Shown: piece by piece, positions 45,530 through 54,420 of the stretch
Position numbering within the stretch: the first letter of the stretch is position 1
Layout: each line of letters begins with the position of its first letter
Source: an uncultured Lachnospiraceae bacterium
GTDB taxonomy: Bacteria > Bacillota > Clostridia > Lachnospirales > Lachnospiraceae
Length of the DNA stretch: 64,000 bases
Reading direction: 5' to 3'
Assembly (NCBI GenBank): GCA_910587715.1
Contig: CAJUMV010000008.1
Location: 1 to 64,000, forward strand
Notes under the pieces: generated by a model
The model's database searches: none
Told to the model about the DNA's origin: nothing
Seen by the model: the letters and a program-made list of their open reading frames with translations, nothing else
Made by a program: the position numbers and the translations under genes

Positions 45530-45721
45530 CTATTCTTTGATCTTGTCAATACCTGTAAGGTTTACACCGGAAACGTTAAGCAATGCCTTTAATGTCAAAT
45601 ACTCTTCTTTTAAGTCTGCGTATGTCTCAACTGCATTTTCTTTTTTTGCCAGGAGCATACGTCTCTGTACTTTTGCAAAGTCATCAAGAGCTACCTTTGT
45701 CACTTCGATACCAGACGGCAT
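45530..45721 (-). CDS. small protein of unknown function
   Basis: A 63-aa, mostly helical and charged protein, MPSGIEVTKVALDDFAKVQRR at the start and NLTGIDKIKE at the end. I do not recognise a family. A strong promoter and a GGGTGAT site precede the ATG, and the composition is that of a real soluble protein. It precedes the DHH gene on the same strand with an 88-bp gap. Confidence 0.7.
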   Translation of the reverse strand: MPSGIEVTKVALDDFAKVQRRMLLAKKENAVETYADLKEEYLTLKALLNVSGVNLTGIDKIKE

Positions 45722-45768
45722 ACTATCACCCGCTTTCCACTGTGCTGTATTGACTGTTACTATTCTAT

Positions 45769-45797
45769 ATTATAACGAATTTCGCCCAAGATGTAAA
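45769..45797 (-). promoter_or_regulatory. promoter of the 63-aa protein gene
   Basis: -35 TTTACA (45797-45792), a 17-bp spacer and a perfect -10 TATAAT (45774-45769) lie about 50 bp upstream of the ATG. Confidence 0.85.
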
Positions 45798-45855
45798 GGA
45801 TGAAACAGTCCGCCATATGGACGCAGGCAGCAGTCCCCGGTCAGGCAGCGGCTTC

Positions 45856-48800
45856 TCAGACCAGAATCTCCTCCCCCAGCTTAAAGGAATAGATAAGCCG
45901 CTCCTTCACGGGTTTCCCGTCCGCGCCCGGCGCATAACCGTAAATCTGTTCCAGCGCTTCGCTGTAATAGGCAAGCTGCACCTGATAACGTTTCACAAGC
46001 TCCGCCGCCGCGGACACGGCGTCCGTCTTATAATCCAGCACCACAAAGCCGTCCTCCTCCTCGAAAAACACGTCGATAATACCCTGTATCAACACCGTCT
46101 CCGCCGCCGGGAATCCACTGCCCAGACGGCTTGCCGGAAGCCCCATCACAAATGGCTGTTCCTTATAAAGTTTCCCGGCGCGCGCCGCCTGTGCCATGCG
46201 AAGCGCCGCCTTTCCCGTCAGAAAATCCACGAGCTTCGACACGGACACTGCTTCATAATACGCCTGTGGCAGTCTGCCCTTCAAAAGCATGTTCTCCATC
46301 TGCTCCTTCAAAAGCGACTCCGCCGCCTGCCTGTTTTGGTTGACTTCCATAGTCAAATCCTTGAAGTCAAACAGCTCCATGACCTTATGAAAGGCGCTTC
46401 CGCGCATGGAACCGCTGACGCTCTCGTCAGTTCTTAAGAATTTCGGCAGATAGGGAACCGCCGGCTTTTCCTCAAAGAGCTTTGCCGCCGTCTCGTCGTT
46501 CTCCTGCATACCCGCCATCTTCAATTCCGATACGGTCGTCTTGGTATAAAGCTCCCGCAGATTTCCATGCGGATATTCGTAAGAAAACCGTCGTGACAGT
46601 TCTGTCATAAGGCTTTCATCCACCGTCTCCACAGAATCGAAAAAAAGCAGTTTCCGCTTCGTCTCCATCCCCAGAACCGTCTCTTTCACCTTTTCACCGA
46701 CCAGATAATCCCAACCAGTCAATTTTACCGCAAACGCCATATCCACGGCATAATCTGGCGCATCCGGTTCTGTCTGTATCCCGCACGCTTCATAGAATCC
46801 GTCGAGACACCGGCTTCCGGAAAGGGCACTGAGCAGCAGCGACAAAAAACTGTCCTGTCCGAGCAGAACGTCATAGGAAAGCAGGCTGTGTTTCCGTCTC
46901 CGCAGCGGAAGAAGCCCCGCCGCCGTCTTTTCCGGATTTTTGACCACTCCGGTCAGTATCAGCTTTTCCTCCGCTCTTGTCATTGCCACATACAGGATAC
47001 GGAGCTCCTCCGCCAGACTGTCCCGCCGCAGCTTCAGCGCAATGGCATTTTTCCGCAGGTTCTTTCCCTTCACCCGTCTCTCCGGATCCACATAGTCCAC
47101 GCCAATCCCCGCATCCACGTCCACTGCCAGAATCCCGCTGCCTTCCTTTTTACGGAAGCCCGCCGCCAGTCCCGACACAAAACAAATCGGAAACTCCAGC
47201 CCCTTACTTTTATGAATACTCATAATCCGTACCACATCCGCGTTCTCGTCCTGCATACCAGCTTCACCGTAATCCACCTCATATTTTTCCAACTGCTCCA
47301 TATAGCGTAGAAAATGGTAAAGCCCGAAGTAGCTTGTCTTTTCATAATCCGCCGCCTTCACCAGAAGCATCTCCACGTTGGCGCGCCGCCTGCTGCCCTC
47401 GGCTCTCGCCGTCACATCATGCAGATATCCCGTTTCCCGCAGGATGACCTGTAAGAGCTCGTGAACCGAGAGATAGACGGACATTTCCCGATAGGCGAAA
47501 ATTTTGTCGAGAAAGGACGTGATTTTTGCTTGCAGAAGCTCGTCAATCTGCCCTGCGCCTGCTGCCTCGCCTGTCTGCTCTGCGCTCTGCGAAGGCGCGC
47601 CGGCTGTTCCGGCCACATTCCGTCCGACGCTGGAAACAAGTGCGTCATACAGATATTTCTTCTTCGGATACGCCGCACGCACAAGCGCAATCTCCTCCTC
47701 CGAAAAGCCGCCCAGATAAGAATGCAGCACTCCGTAAAGAGGAATGTCCTGCAGCGGATTATCCAGAATCCGCAGGAAATGCAGCAGCTCCTGTACTTCT
47801 GCCGCCGCAAAATATCCGGTACGGGAAGTCACATGGACGGGAATCCCCTCCTCCTCCAGCACCCGCTTAAATACCTCGTCCCAACCGGAAAGGGTGCGCA
47901 GCAGAATCACAATGTCACGGTAGGACGCCCGCCGAAACGTCCCCGTCTCCTTGTCCGTCACCTGAAACTCCCGCAGCAGCGTCTTAATCTGCGCCGCCAC
48001 GCCGTATGCTTCCTGCTCTTTCACGGAGAGCGCCGCATCCTTCTCTTCCCGGAACAGCAAAAGCTGCGTCACGTTCGAGACATCCTCCGAAAGCCCGTTC
48101 TCCTGCTGCGGATAGGATGCGCCGACATGCAGCGCCGCCCTCTCATCATAGACAATACCGCCCATTTCTTTTCCCATCAGCCGCGTAAAAACAGCGTTCA
48201 CACTGTCAATGACCTCCGTGCGGCTCCTGAAATTCTGATGCAGGTCAATCCGTTTCGCGTTTTCCGCCGCGCCGCCGTACGCTTCCTGCTTTTCCAGAAA
48301 CAGCTCCGGTCTTGCCAGACGGAATTTATAGATGCTCTGCTTCACATCTCCCACCATAAAACGGTTGTAACGTCCCTCGGACTCCCCGCTGATACAGGAA
48401 AGCAGATATTCCTGCACCATATTGCTGTCCTGATACTCGTCAATCAGAATTTCATGAAAACGGCTCCGATAAGCGAGCGCCGTCTCCGTGGGCACATAGC
48501 CATCCCCCTCCCTGCGCAGTAAAATCTGCAGGGCAAAATGCTCGATATCGTCAAAATCCAGGATGTTTTTCTCCCGCTTGGCTTCGTCAAAAGCCGCCTT
48601 AAAAGCAAGCGTCAGATCCACAAGCGACGAAACCGCCGCCTGACAGCCCTCCATCTGCCGATGCACTTGCGCCGCCGAGCCTCCGAAAAACTGTGTCCGC
48701 AAATCAGAAAGCGCTTCCTTTACGCTGTCCCGCAGAGCCTTCGCCGCTTCCCGTTTCGCAGGCGAAACCGAGGTGTCACGTTTAGACGGGAGCCGGTCAA

Positions 48801-49638
48801 AAATCACCGCACCAAAAGCGGCGCAGAGGGCGTCGTAATCAGAGCCGCCGCACAGCCCAAGCAGCCGTTTTGCCATCTCCCGCTCCTTCTCCAACAGGTC
48901 CCCGTAAAAATACGGTCCGTCCGGCTCCTCGCATAAGCAAAGCGCCGCCTCCAGCTTATCCGCACAGCCCTGCAGGACAAAGCGCGTATGCTCCATAAAC
49001 AGGGATGCCCACGGAAGAGATAACAGGTCATCGGGAACCTGATAATCCCCTTTCCTCTCTGCAAGCCACGCTTCCGGGAAGGGCATACTCATGGCAAAAT
49101 CATAGAGCTTTTGCACCTCCTTTTCCACCGCTTCATCCCTGCTGCCGACGCTGAAATATTCCATACAATGTAAAAATGCCGGCTCCGCCTTTTTGTAAGC
49201 GTCCTCAAGCACGGCTGCCAGCACATCCGCGCGCAGAAGTTTTAATTCCCCCTCCTCCGCAATCCGAAAGCCGGGGTCTAACCCGATGGTGTGAAACTGA
49301 TTCCGCAGGACAAAGAGACAGAAGCTGTCTATGGTCGTAATCTGGGCGTTATAAAGCAGCGCGCTCTGTCTTTGTAAGTGCTCGTTCTCCGGCTCGCGCG
49401 CCAGCCTGTCGTTGATGGCACGGCTGACCCGCTCCCGCATCTGTGCCGCCGCCGCGTTGGTGAAGGTCACCACCAGCAGCCTGTCGATGTCCACCGGGTT
49501 CTCCCCGCCGCATACCATCTCCACAATCCGCTCCACCAGAACCGCCGTCTTACCGGAGCCCGCCGCCGCGGAGACGAGAAGATTGCAGCCCCTATTCTCT
49601 ATGACCTGTCTCTGTGTGTCTGTAAATGTAATCCCCAT
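45856..49638 (-). CDS. addA: helicase-nuclease subunit AddA
   Basis: A 1260-aa UvrD-type helicase with C-terminal nuclease, which with AddB processes double-strand breaks for RecA and degrades unprotected linear DNA. Walker A is SAAAGSGKTAVLVER (about 23-37). Other helicase motifs are VVTFTNAAAAQMRER, DEYQDSN, HQNFRSR and HKSKGLEFP. The RecB-type nuclease motif GIIDVFFEEEDGFVVLDYKTD lies near the C-terminus. It starts one base after the addB stop, so the two are coupled. Confidence 0.95.
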   Translation of the reverse strand: MGITFTDTQRQVIENRGCNLLVSAAAGSGKTAVLVERIVEMVCGGENPVDIDRLLVVTFTNAAAAQMRERVSRAINDRLAREPENEHLQRQSALLYNAQITTIDSFCLFVLRNQFHTIGLDPGFRIAEEGELKLLRADVLAAVLEDAYKKAEPAFLHCMEYFSVGSRDEAVEKEVQKLYDFAMSMPFPEAWLAERKGDYQVPDDLLSLPWASLFMEHTRFVLQGCADKLEAALCLCEEPDGPYFYGDLLEKEREMAKRLLGLCGGSDYDALCAAFGAVIFDRLPSKRDTSVSPAKREAAKALRDSVKEALSDLRTQFFGGSAAQVHRQMEGCQAAVSSLVDLTLAFKAAFDEAKREKNILDFDDIEHFALQILLRREGDGYVPTETALAYRSRFHEILIDEYQDSNMVQEYLLSCISGESEGRYNRFMVGDVKQSIYKFRLARPELFLEKQEAYGGAAENAKRIDLHQNFRSRTEVIDSVNAVFTRLMGKEMGGIVYDERAALHVGASYPQQENGLSEDVSNVTQLLLFREEKDAALSVKEQEAYGVAAQIKTLLREFQVTDKETGTFRRASYRDIVILLRTLSGWDEVFKRVLEEEGIPVHVTSRTGYFAAAEVQELLHFLRILDNPLQDIPLYGVLHSYLGGFSEEEIALVRAAYPKKKYLYDALVSSVGRNVAGTAGAPSQSAEQTGEAAGAGQIDELLQAKITSFLDKIFAYREMSVYLSVHELLQVILRETGYLHDVTARAEGSRRRANVEMLLVKAADYEKTSYFGLYHFLRYMEQLEKYEVDYGEAGMQDENADVVRIMSIHKSKGLEFPICFVSGLAAGFRKKEGSGILAVDVDAGIGVDYVDPERRVKGKNLRKNAIALKLRRDSLAEELRILYVAMTRAEEKLILTGVVKNPEKTAAGLLPLRRRKHSLLSYDVLLGQDSFLSLLLSALSGSRCLDGFYEACGIQTEPDAPDYAVDMAFAVKLTGWDYLVGEKVKETVLGMETKRKLLFFDSVETVDESLMTELSRRFSYEYPHGNLRELYTKTTVSELKMAGMQENDETAAKLFEEKPAVPYLPKFLRTDESVSGSMRGSAFHKVMELFDFKDLTMEVNQNRQAAESLLKEQMENMLLKGRLPQAYYEAVSVSKLVDFLTGKAALRMAQAARAGKLYKEQPFVMGLPASRLGSGFPAAETVLIQGIIDVFFEEEDGFVVLDYKTDAVSAAAELVKRYQVQLAYYSEALEQIYGYAPGADGKPVKERLIYSFKLGEEILV

Positions 49639-49639
49639 G

Positions 49640-52600
49640 TTATCTCCCTGTCTCTTCCCTCATTCGTTCCAGCGCCTCCGCCGCTTTTAGTTTCTCTAGT
49701 TTCCGCGGCTGGTAGCCCGCCGCCCCCGCCTCAAATCCGCAGACATGCTTATAGGCGCAGTAGGTACAGGCTTTCTCCGCGCCAAGCTCACAGGGATTGA
49801 CCGATATGGTCCCATCCAGAATCTCTCTGCCGAGGCTGCGGATTTTCTGGTTCACATAATTTGATACCATCCGCATGTCCTCCTCCGACATGACACTGGA
49901 GACAGCGGAAAAGCTGCCGTCCTTTTTCCGCTCCAGCGGCAGAATATCGGACTTATCCGTAAACTCTCCGTCCAGCATTCTGACAGCTTCGTCATCCATA
50001 TTGACCATTCCGGTCATCTTTAATTCCCGTAAAATACATTCGTTCAACTCCTCCGGCGAAAGCTCCTCGCCCTCCACCACCGGATCCGCCACCCGGTAGT
50101 AAAGCATCGCCGCCGGCACCGTCTCCTTATCGGGATATTTCTTCTGCACAAGCTCTACCGCCGCGTTCATATAGACCACGAGCTGTAATTGCAGCCCGTA
50201 ATAAAGTGCCGCCAAATCAAACCGCCTTTCTCCGGACTTATAATCAATGACCTTTACATAGACCCGCTCTTCGGTCTCTCCGATATCCACCCGGTCAATC
50301 CTGCCCCGCAGGCGCATCTTTTCTTTTTCACTGAGCACAATATTCAGAGAATCCAGATTCTCCAGCACATCAAAGGAAACCTCGAAAGCTTCCGGCAAAA
50401 ACTGACCCTTTTTAAGCTGGGTCTGCAGCGTATCCACCGTGCGGTTTAAAATCCGCTCCATCCTTACGAGCAGCTGCCGGTTTCTCGCATTGCTGTAAAG
50501 AATCGTCTCGCCATAGGACGCAGCGCAGGCGGCAAGCGTTTCCGCCACAAGTCTGCGCCCCTCCTCCTTCGGGAAATCAAACCAAGTATAACCGCATTCT
50601 TTCAGACGCCCGGAAAATCCCTCCAATACACTGTGGAACAGATTGCCCATATCCGCCGTCTCAAAACTGTATTCTCCCCGCTCATGCAGGCGAAGCCCGT
50701 ACTGCAGAAAATGGGCGTAGGCGCAGGCGGCATATTTTTCCAAACGGCTGACGCTGTTTAAGAGGGACGCACCGTAAAGAGCCGTCGCCGCGGCACGGGA
50801 AAGCGGCGTATCCTCATGCCTTGCAAACGCCGTCTCCACCAAATGCCCGACCTGCCCCCGGTATTTCGGATTCTGTTCATAGCAGCGGTAAAACGTAACA
50901 AGCTTCCTCTGCTCCTCCTCATTAAGCCGTCCCGCCGCATACTCCCGCAGCATATCCGTGAAAAAGCCCACGCCGTCCGCATCGCAAAGAAGCTGCTCCT
51001 CCACCGCCTCCCGCTCCGGCGTCCCGGCAGTCAGCCCCGGGAACAGCCCCTGCAGAAGCTCCACCAGATAGGCGGGGCGCAATGACCTGCCGTCCTCCCC
51101 TACTCTGGCGTAGGATAAGGTAAGCGCCTCCGAAGGCTTCGTCATATTCAGATACAAGTATAGCCGCTGGATATACATCTGTTCTCTGGGCGAAGGCGCC
51201 AGCTCAATATCTGACTCCCGAAGAAATTCCCGGTCCAGATCGGAAATAATCCCGCCGCCGGAGCTTTTCGGGATATTTCCGTCGTTCACCCCAAGGAAAA
51301 AGAGCACCTTTACCTGCTTTAAACGGGTTCTCTCAATATCCCCTACAAGAATGCGATCCACATTCTGGGGAATCGTTCCCACCGTAATCTCCGCAAGCCC
51401 TGAATCCAGAATGTCCGCAAACTCCTTAAGCGTCAGCTCCTCCTTCGCAAGCAGCCCCTCAATCTGATCCAGCAAATCAATCACCAACGGATAAATCTGC
51501 CCGTACTCTTTGGCTCTCGCCAGCTCTCCCTTTTCTTGAAAAGCCTTCTCGAAATCCGATAATTTCTGCTGTACCTCGTTTGCCACGAGGAACGCATAAA
51601 GCGCGCGCACCATTTCCCCCGCCGTCTTTAAAGGCGTAAGGAAAGGCGCCAGCTGCTCCATCAGCCGTTCGCGCATAGCATTGCAGGCGGCCAGCGACGA
51701 CAACGATGCCTCTTCGCCCTCCGGCTCCTCCTCCCGGTAAGTGAATACCTCGCTCCAGCGTTTCCGCCCTCTGATCCCGAAACGGCGCACGTAATTTTCC
51801 AGCCTGTCCACTTCCTCCCCGCTAAAGCCTGCAAGCCCCGTGCGCAGATAGTGAAAGACCGCGGGGGAGCTGAAATCCTGCAGCATGATCTGCAGGGCGC
51901 TGCGCACATAAGATGTGAAGGGATTGCCCAAGATACCTCTGGTCTGGTCAATATAAACCGGAATAGCAAAGCGATCGAAAATCTCCTGCACCTCTTTCCC
52001 GTACACGCCCATATTGCCTGTCACCACGGCGATATCGCGATAGCACAGCTCCTCTGATTCCAGAAGCAGCCTGCGTATGGCAATACACGTCTGCCGAAGC
52101 TCCTGCGCGGGCGTAGATGCCTCGATTAGATGAATCCGTTCCACCGGCTTCTCGTAGACACAGGGCGGATAGCGGAACAGATTCCGCTCCAGATGCGCAA
52201 GCTCCGGGTTCCCTACAAAACGCGGCAGCCGCCCTTCCACCTTCTCCGTGCACCAAACCGCCGTTTCCTCCTCGACACCAATCTCTCCGGCAAGCATTTT
52301 TAAAACCGATACTGTTTTCTGACTCAGATAAAAAAGCTTCTGCTCTCCCTCCACGCGGTAGGGATTTTCCCGTTCATCCATGGTGAGCGTAACAATGACT
52401 CTTTCAGTCAATCTCAGTAAATCCTGAATCACCCGGTTCTGAATCGGCGTAAACCCGGTAAACCCGTCAAAAGCAATCACGCTGCCTTTCACGATTTCCG
52501 ACTCCGGCAAAGCAGCCCTTAACCGGTCTAACGTCCCCTCCGTGGTAATAAAGCGGTCCTGTATGTATGCCCCGAAGGCACGGTACAAATGCTGCAAATC

Positions 52601-53071
52601 CTTGAGTTTATAATAGAGCGCCCCCCGCTCCTTCGCATAGTCGATCAGCGTTTCCAGCTCCTTCTCCCCGACGCCGTATTGCATAAACTCGGAGAGCGCC
52701 GACTTTACCTCGTGAATGTAGCCAATCTTGTGCAGATGGCTGCCGAGCACCGTCAGCTCCTCCCGTTCCTGCCCCGCCACCTTGCGAAGCACCAGACTTT
52801 TTCCCGTATCGTCCAGAACGGGCAGCTCCTCTCCGCCCACCTCTTCAATAACCCGATGGGTCAATCTTCCGAAGCTCAGCACGTCGATATTCATGATCGC
52901 ATGGCGCGGATGCTCCACCACCAAATCCATCTGGGTCTGCATGGTGAACTGGTCCGGCACGATCAGCAGATAATTTTTCTCCGGATGGCGTTGGGATTCC
53001 TCTATCAGATAGTTGTGCAGTTTTCGGCTTTTGCCGGCGCCCGACGCGCCGAAATAAAATTGCAGGGACAT
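49640..53071 (-). CDS. addB: helicase-nuclease subunit AddB
   Basis: A 1143-aa partner of AddA. N-terminal Walker A is FGASGAGKSRKL (about 7-18), followed by the helicase-like scaffold that recognises Chi in relatives and a C-terminal nuclease with GRIDRVDIGE and VKVIDYKSG. Four cysteines for the iron-sulfur staple are visible: one in KYAACAYAHF and three in ACTYCAYKHVCGFE. AGAGGAG lies 6 nt before the ATG. It is the last core gene before the defense insertion. The 126 bp upstream of it hold no gene. Confidence 0.95.
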   Translation of the reverse strand: MSLQFYFGASGAGKSRKLHNYLIEESQRHPEKNYLLIVPDQFTMQTQMDLVVEHPRHAIMNIDVLSFGRLTHRVIEEVGGEELPVLDDTGKSLVLRKVAGQEREELTVLGSHLHKIGYIHEVKSALSEFMQYGVGEKELETLIDYAKERGALYYKLKDLQHLYRAFGAYIQDRFITTEGTLDRLRAALPESEIVKGSVIAFDGFTGFTPIQNRVIQDLLRLTERVIVTLTMDERENPYRVEGEQKLFYLSQKTVSVLKMLAGEIGVEEETAVWCTEKVEGRLPRFVGNPELAHLERNLFRYPPCVYEKPVERIHLIEASTPAQELRQTCIAIRRLLLESEELCYRDIAVVTGNMGVYGKEVQEIFDRFAIPVYIDQTRGILGNPFTSYVRSALQIMLQDFSSPAVFHYLRTGLAGFSGEEVDRLENYVRRFGIRGRKRWSEVFTYREEEPEGEEASLSSLAACNAMRERLMEQLAPFLTPLKTAGEMVRALYAFLVANEVQQKLSDFEKAFQEKGELARAKEYGQIYPLVIDLLDQIEGLLAKEELTLKEFADILDSGLAEITVGTIPQNVDRILVGDIERTRLKQVKVLFFLGVNDGNIPKSSGGGIISDLDREFLRESDIELAPSPREQMYIQRLYLYLNMTKPSEALTLSYARVGEDGRSLRPAYLVELLQGLFPGLTAGTPEREAVEEQLLCDADGVGFFTDMLREYAAGRLNEEEQRKLVTFYRCYEQNPKYRGQVGHLVETAFARHEDTPLSRAAATALYGASLLNSVSRLEKYAACAYAHFLQYGLRLHERGEYSFETADMGNLFHSVLEGFSGRLKECGYTWFDFPKEEGRRLVAETLAACAASYGETILYSNARNRQLLVRMERILNRTVDTLQTQLKKGQFLPEAFEVSFDVLENLDSLNIVLSEKEKMRLRGRIDRVDIGETEERVYVKVIDYKSGERRFDLAALYYGLQLQLVVYMNAAVELVQKKYPDKETVPAAMLYYRVADPVVEGEELSPEELNECILRELKMTGMVNMDDEAVRMLDGEFTDKSDILPLERKKDGSFSAVSSVMSEEDMRMVSNYVNQKIRSLGREILDGTISVNPCELGAEKACTYCAYKHVCGFEAGAAGYQPRKLEKLKAAEALERMREETGR

Positions 53072-53197
53072 GGCTTTCTCCTCTAGCTCATTATTTGCTT
53101 GTGTATATACTCACGCATCCCACGATCTCTCTTTTTACTTTAGTATACCACCTCTTCCTATCCTATGCATGTCCATGTGCTATAGAAATCAAAAAAC

Positions 53198-53797
53198 TCA
53201 TATCATCGCCTCCGTAAATATATTTGCAAACGTCCTTGCATCGGTTTCAACATACTGATGGTAATAATCCCAAAAGAACAGGTTTCCCCCTTCTGGCAAC
53301 GGAAGTGGAGAGATGTAGTTCTCAAAATTTACTTTAAACAATGCATCTTCCCATGTGTCAAGAACCTCTGCTCTCATATGCTGGTATGCATGCCTTAGCT
53401 CATGTGCAATAGTATCGACAAGTTCTGAGGCATTGTCGAAATAATTACTGTTTAGCATAATGGTATTGTTCCTCGCATCAAAGAATCCATACACATCATT
53501 TTTATCATCCGATATTAAGAGTTCCACTACTTTATCAAGCCCCAGTTCCTTGCCCAAAACATTAATCAATTCTTTTATAACTGGCATCTTGTCTTTGATA
53601 TCCATAGCCTCCCAATCCTCAGTCCTAAATTTTTTAAGGATGGCTGACAACTTGTCGCTTATATTAAAATCGATATCGAACTCGTCCTCAAAGCGATTAA
53701 ACACCTCTGACAAAAGCTTGTCATAAGTGTCAACCTCGGTCTCCTCGTAAGCTTTTTCAAACTCATTTGTAATGCTTGATGTTTTGTATAATTTCAT
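53198..53797 (-). CDS. zinc metalloprotease-like protein (HELRH)
   Basis: A 199-aa protein whose second half carries a zincin motif, VDTIAHELRHAYQHMRAE (HExxH about 132-136), and a downstream YVETDARTFANIF (Glu about 184) that could give the third zinc ligand. The N-terminal half is helical and acidic. I do not place it in a named family; ImmA/IrrE-type and SprT-like zincins are the nearest ideas. The ATG at 53797 has AAAGGAG 7 nt upstream. It is divergent from the XRE-led operon, and lower GC ties it to the insertion rather than to addB. Confidence 0.7.
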   Translation of the reverse strand: MKLYKTSSITNEFEKAYEETEVDTYDKLLSEVFNRFEDEFDIDFNISDKLSAILKKFRTEDWEAMDIKDKMPVIKELINVLGKELGLDKVVELLISDDKNDVYGFFDARNNTIMLNSNYFDNASELVDTIAHELRHAYQHMRAEVLDTWEDALFKVNFENYISPLPLPEGGNLFFWDYYHQYVETDARTFANIFTEAMI

Positions 53798-53798
53798 A

Positions 53799-54056
53799 GT
53801 CATTCTCCTTTCTGATTGCAGAAGGGATATGACCACCGCGAATTTATCTCAGTACATAAAAATGACGCACGAATACGGAGATATAAACCTCATGCTCCCT
53901 GAATGGTTCTTTCTGGAAGCAGCTATAGGCCATATCCCTTCGTGCGCACAAAGAAATAATTTTTACGATTTCAGTCTAACAAACGTCTATAGTATTGAAA
54001 ATCCAGTGTACCTCGGAGAACCTTCGGAAATACTTCGGAATTTCCGAAGGTTTTTG
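53799..54056 (+). ncRNA. possible short RNA in the defense locus
   Basis: This plus-strand stretch has a TATAAT box at its left (53787-53792, -35 weak), a long inverted repeat (gaagggatatg at 53821-53831 with catatcccttc at 53931-53941, extended by partial matches) and ends in a strong terminator. The only open frame (114 codons) runs past the terminator and has no family look. A structured RNA of about 250 nt is therefore possible. Evidence is circumstantial. Confidence 0.3.
54019..54055 (+). terminator. intrinsic terminator upstream of the XRE gene
   Basis: A perfect 13-bp stem, aaccttcggaaat with atttccgaaggtt, surrounds an 8-nt loop and is followed by ttttgt. No recognised plus-strand gene lies directly upstream, which is the main reason to suspect a small transcript. 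Confidence 0.75.
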
Positions 54057-54102
54057 TGTGCATGGGTAGTTGGAACAAATGTAAGTGTTTATAGAGTTTT
54101 CA

Positions 54103-54131
54103 TTGACTTTTGCTAATCGACCGTCTATAAT
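54103..54131 (+). promoter_or_regulatory. promoter of the defense operon
   Basis: -35 TTGACT (54103-54108), a 17-bp spacer and a perfect -10 TATAAT (54126-54131) lie about 60 bp before the XRE start. A second tataat at 54142-54147 repeats the motif 16 bp downstream and could be part of an operator for the XRE protein. Confidence 0.8.
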
Positions 54132-54191
54132 GAAATTTGTGTATAATAGTGGAACAGAGTATGGATTTGCAACGGAATTCTGGAGGGCAAA

Positions 54192-54401
54192 ATGGCATTC
54201 AGCTATAACAAATTATGGAAGGTAATGATTGACAAGAAGATGATAAAGAAAGATTTGATTCGAGAAGCTGGCATTACTTCCACCACGGTAGCAAAACTCA
54301 GTAAGGATCTTTCCGTCAGTATGGAAGTGCTCGGCAAAATATGCAAAGCCCTGAAGGTGAATGTAGGAGATATCGTGGATTACATACCAGAAGACGAATG
54401 A
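54192..54401 (+). CDS. short XRE-family regulator
   Basis: A 69-aa Cro/CI-type helix-turn-helix protein filling the whole length: YNKLWKVMIDKKMIKKDLIREAGITSTTVAKLSKDLSVSMEVLGKICKALKVNVGDIVDY. GGAGGG lies 4-5 nt upstream of the ATG. It is the first gene of the operon, 19 bp before the next gene, and most probably represses the operon promoter. No ligand domain is present. Confidence 0.9.
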   Translation: MAFSYNKLWKVMIDKKMIKKDLIREAGITSTTVAKLSKDLSVSMEVLGKICKALKVNVGDIVDYIPEDE

Positions 54402-54420
54402 TTAGATTGGGAGACAGGAG

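Noticed and set aside
47461..48522. 353-codon plus-strand frame
   Set aside because: Antisense shadow of addA, with no domain and no initiation site.
53799..54056. Retron-like RNA next to the defense operon
   Set aside because: The inverted repeat is suggestive but no reverse transcriptase gene exists anywhere in the window.
53772..54116. 114-codon plus-strand frame upstream of the XRE gene
   Set aside because: Starts inside the divergent protease gene and runs through a strong terminator hairpin. I prefer a non-coding reading.
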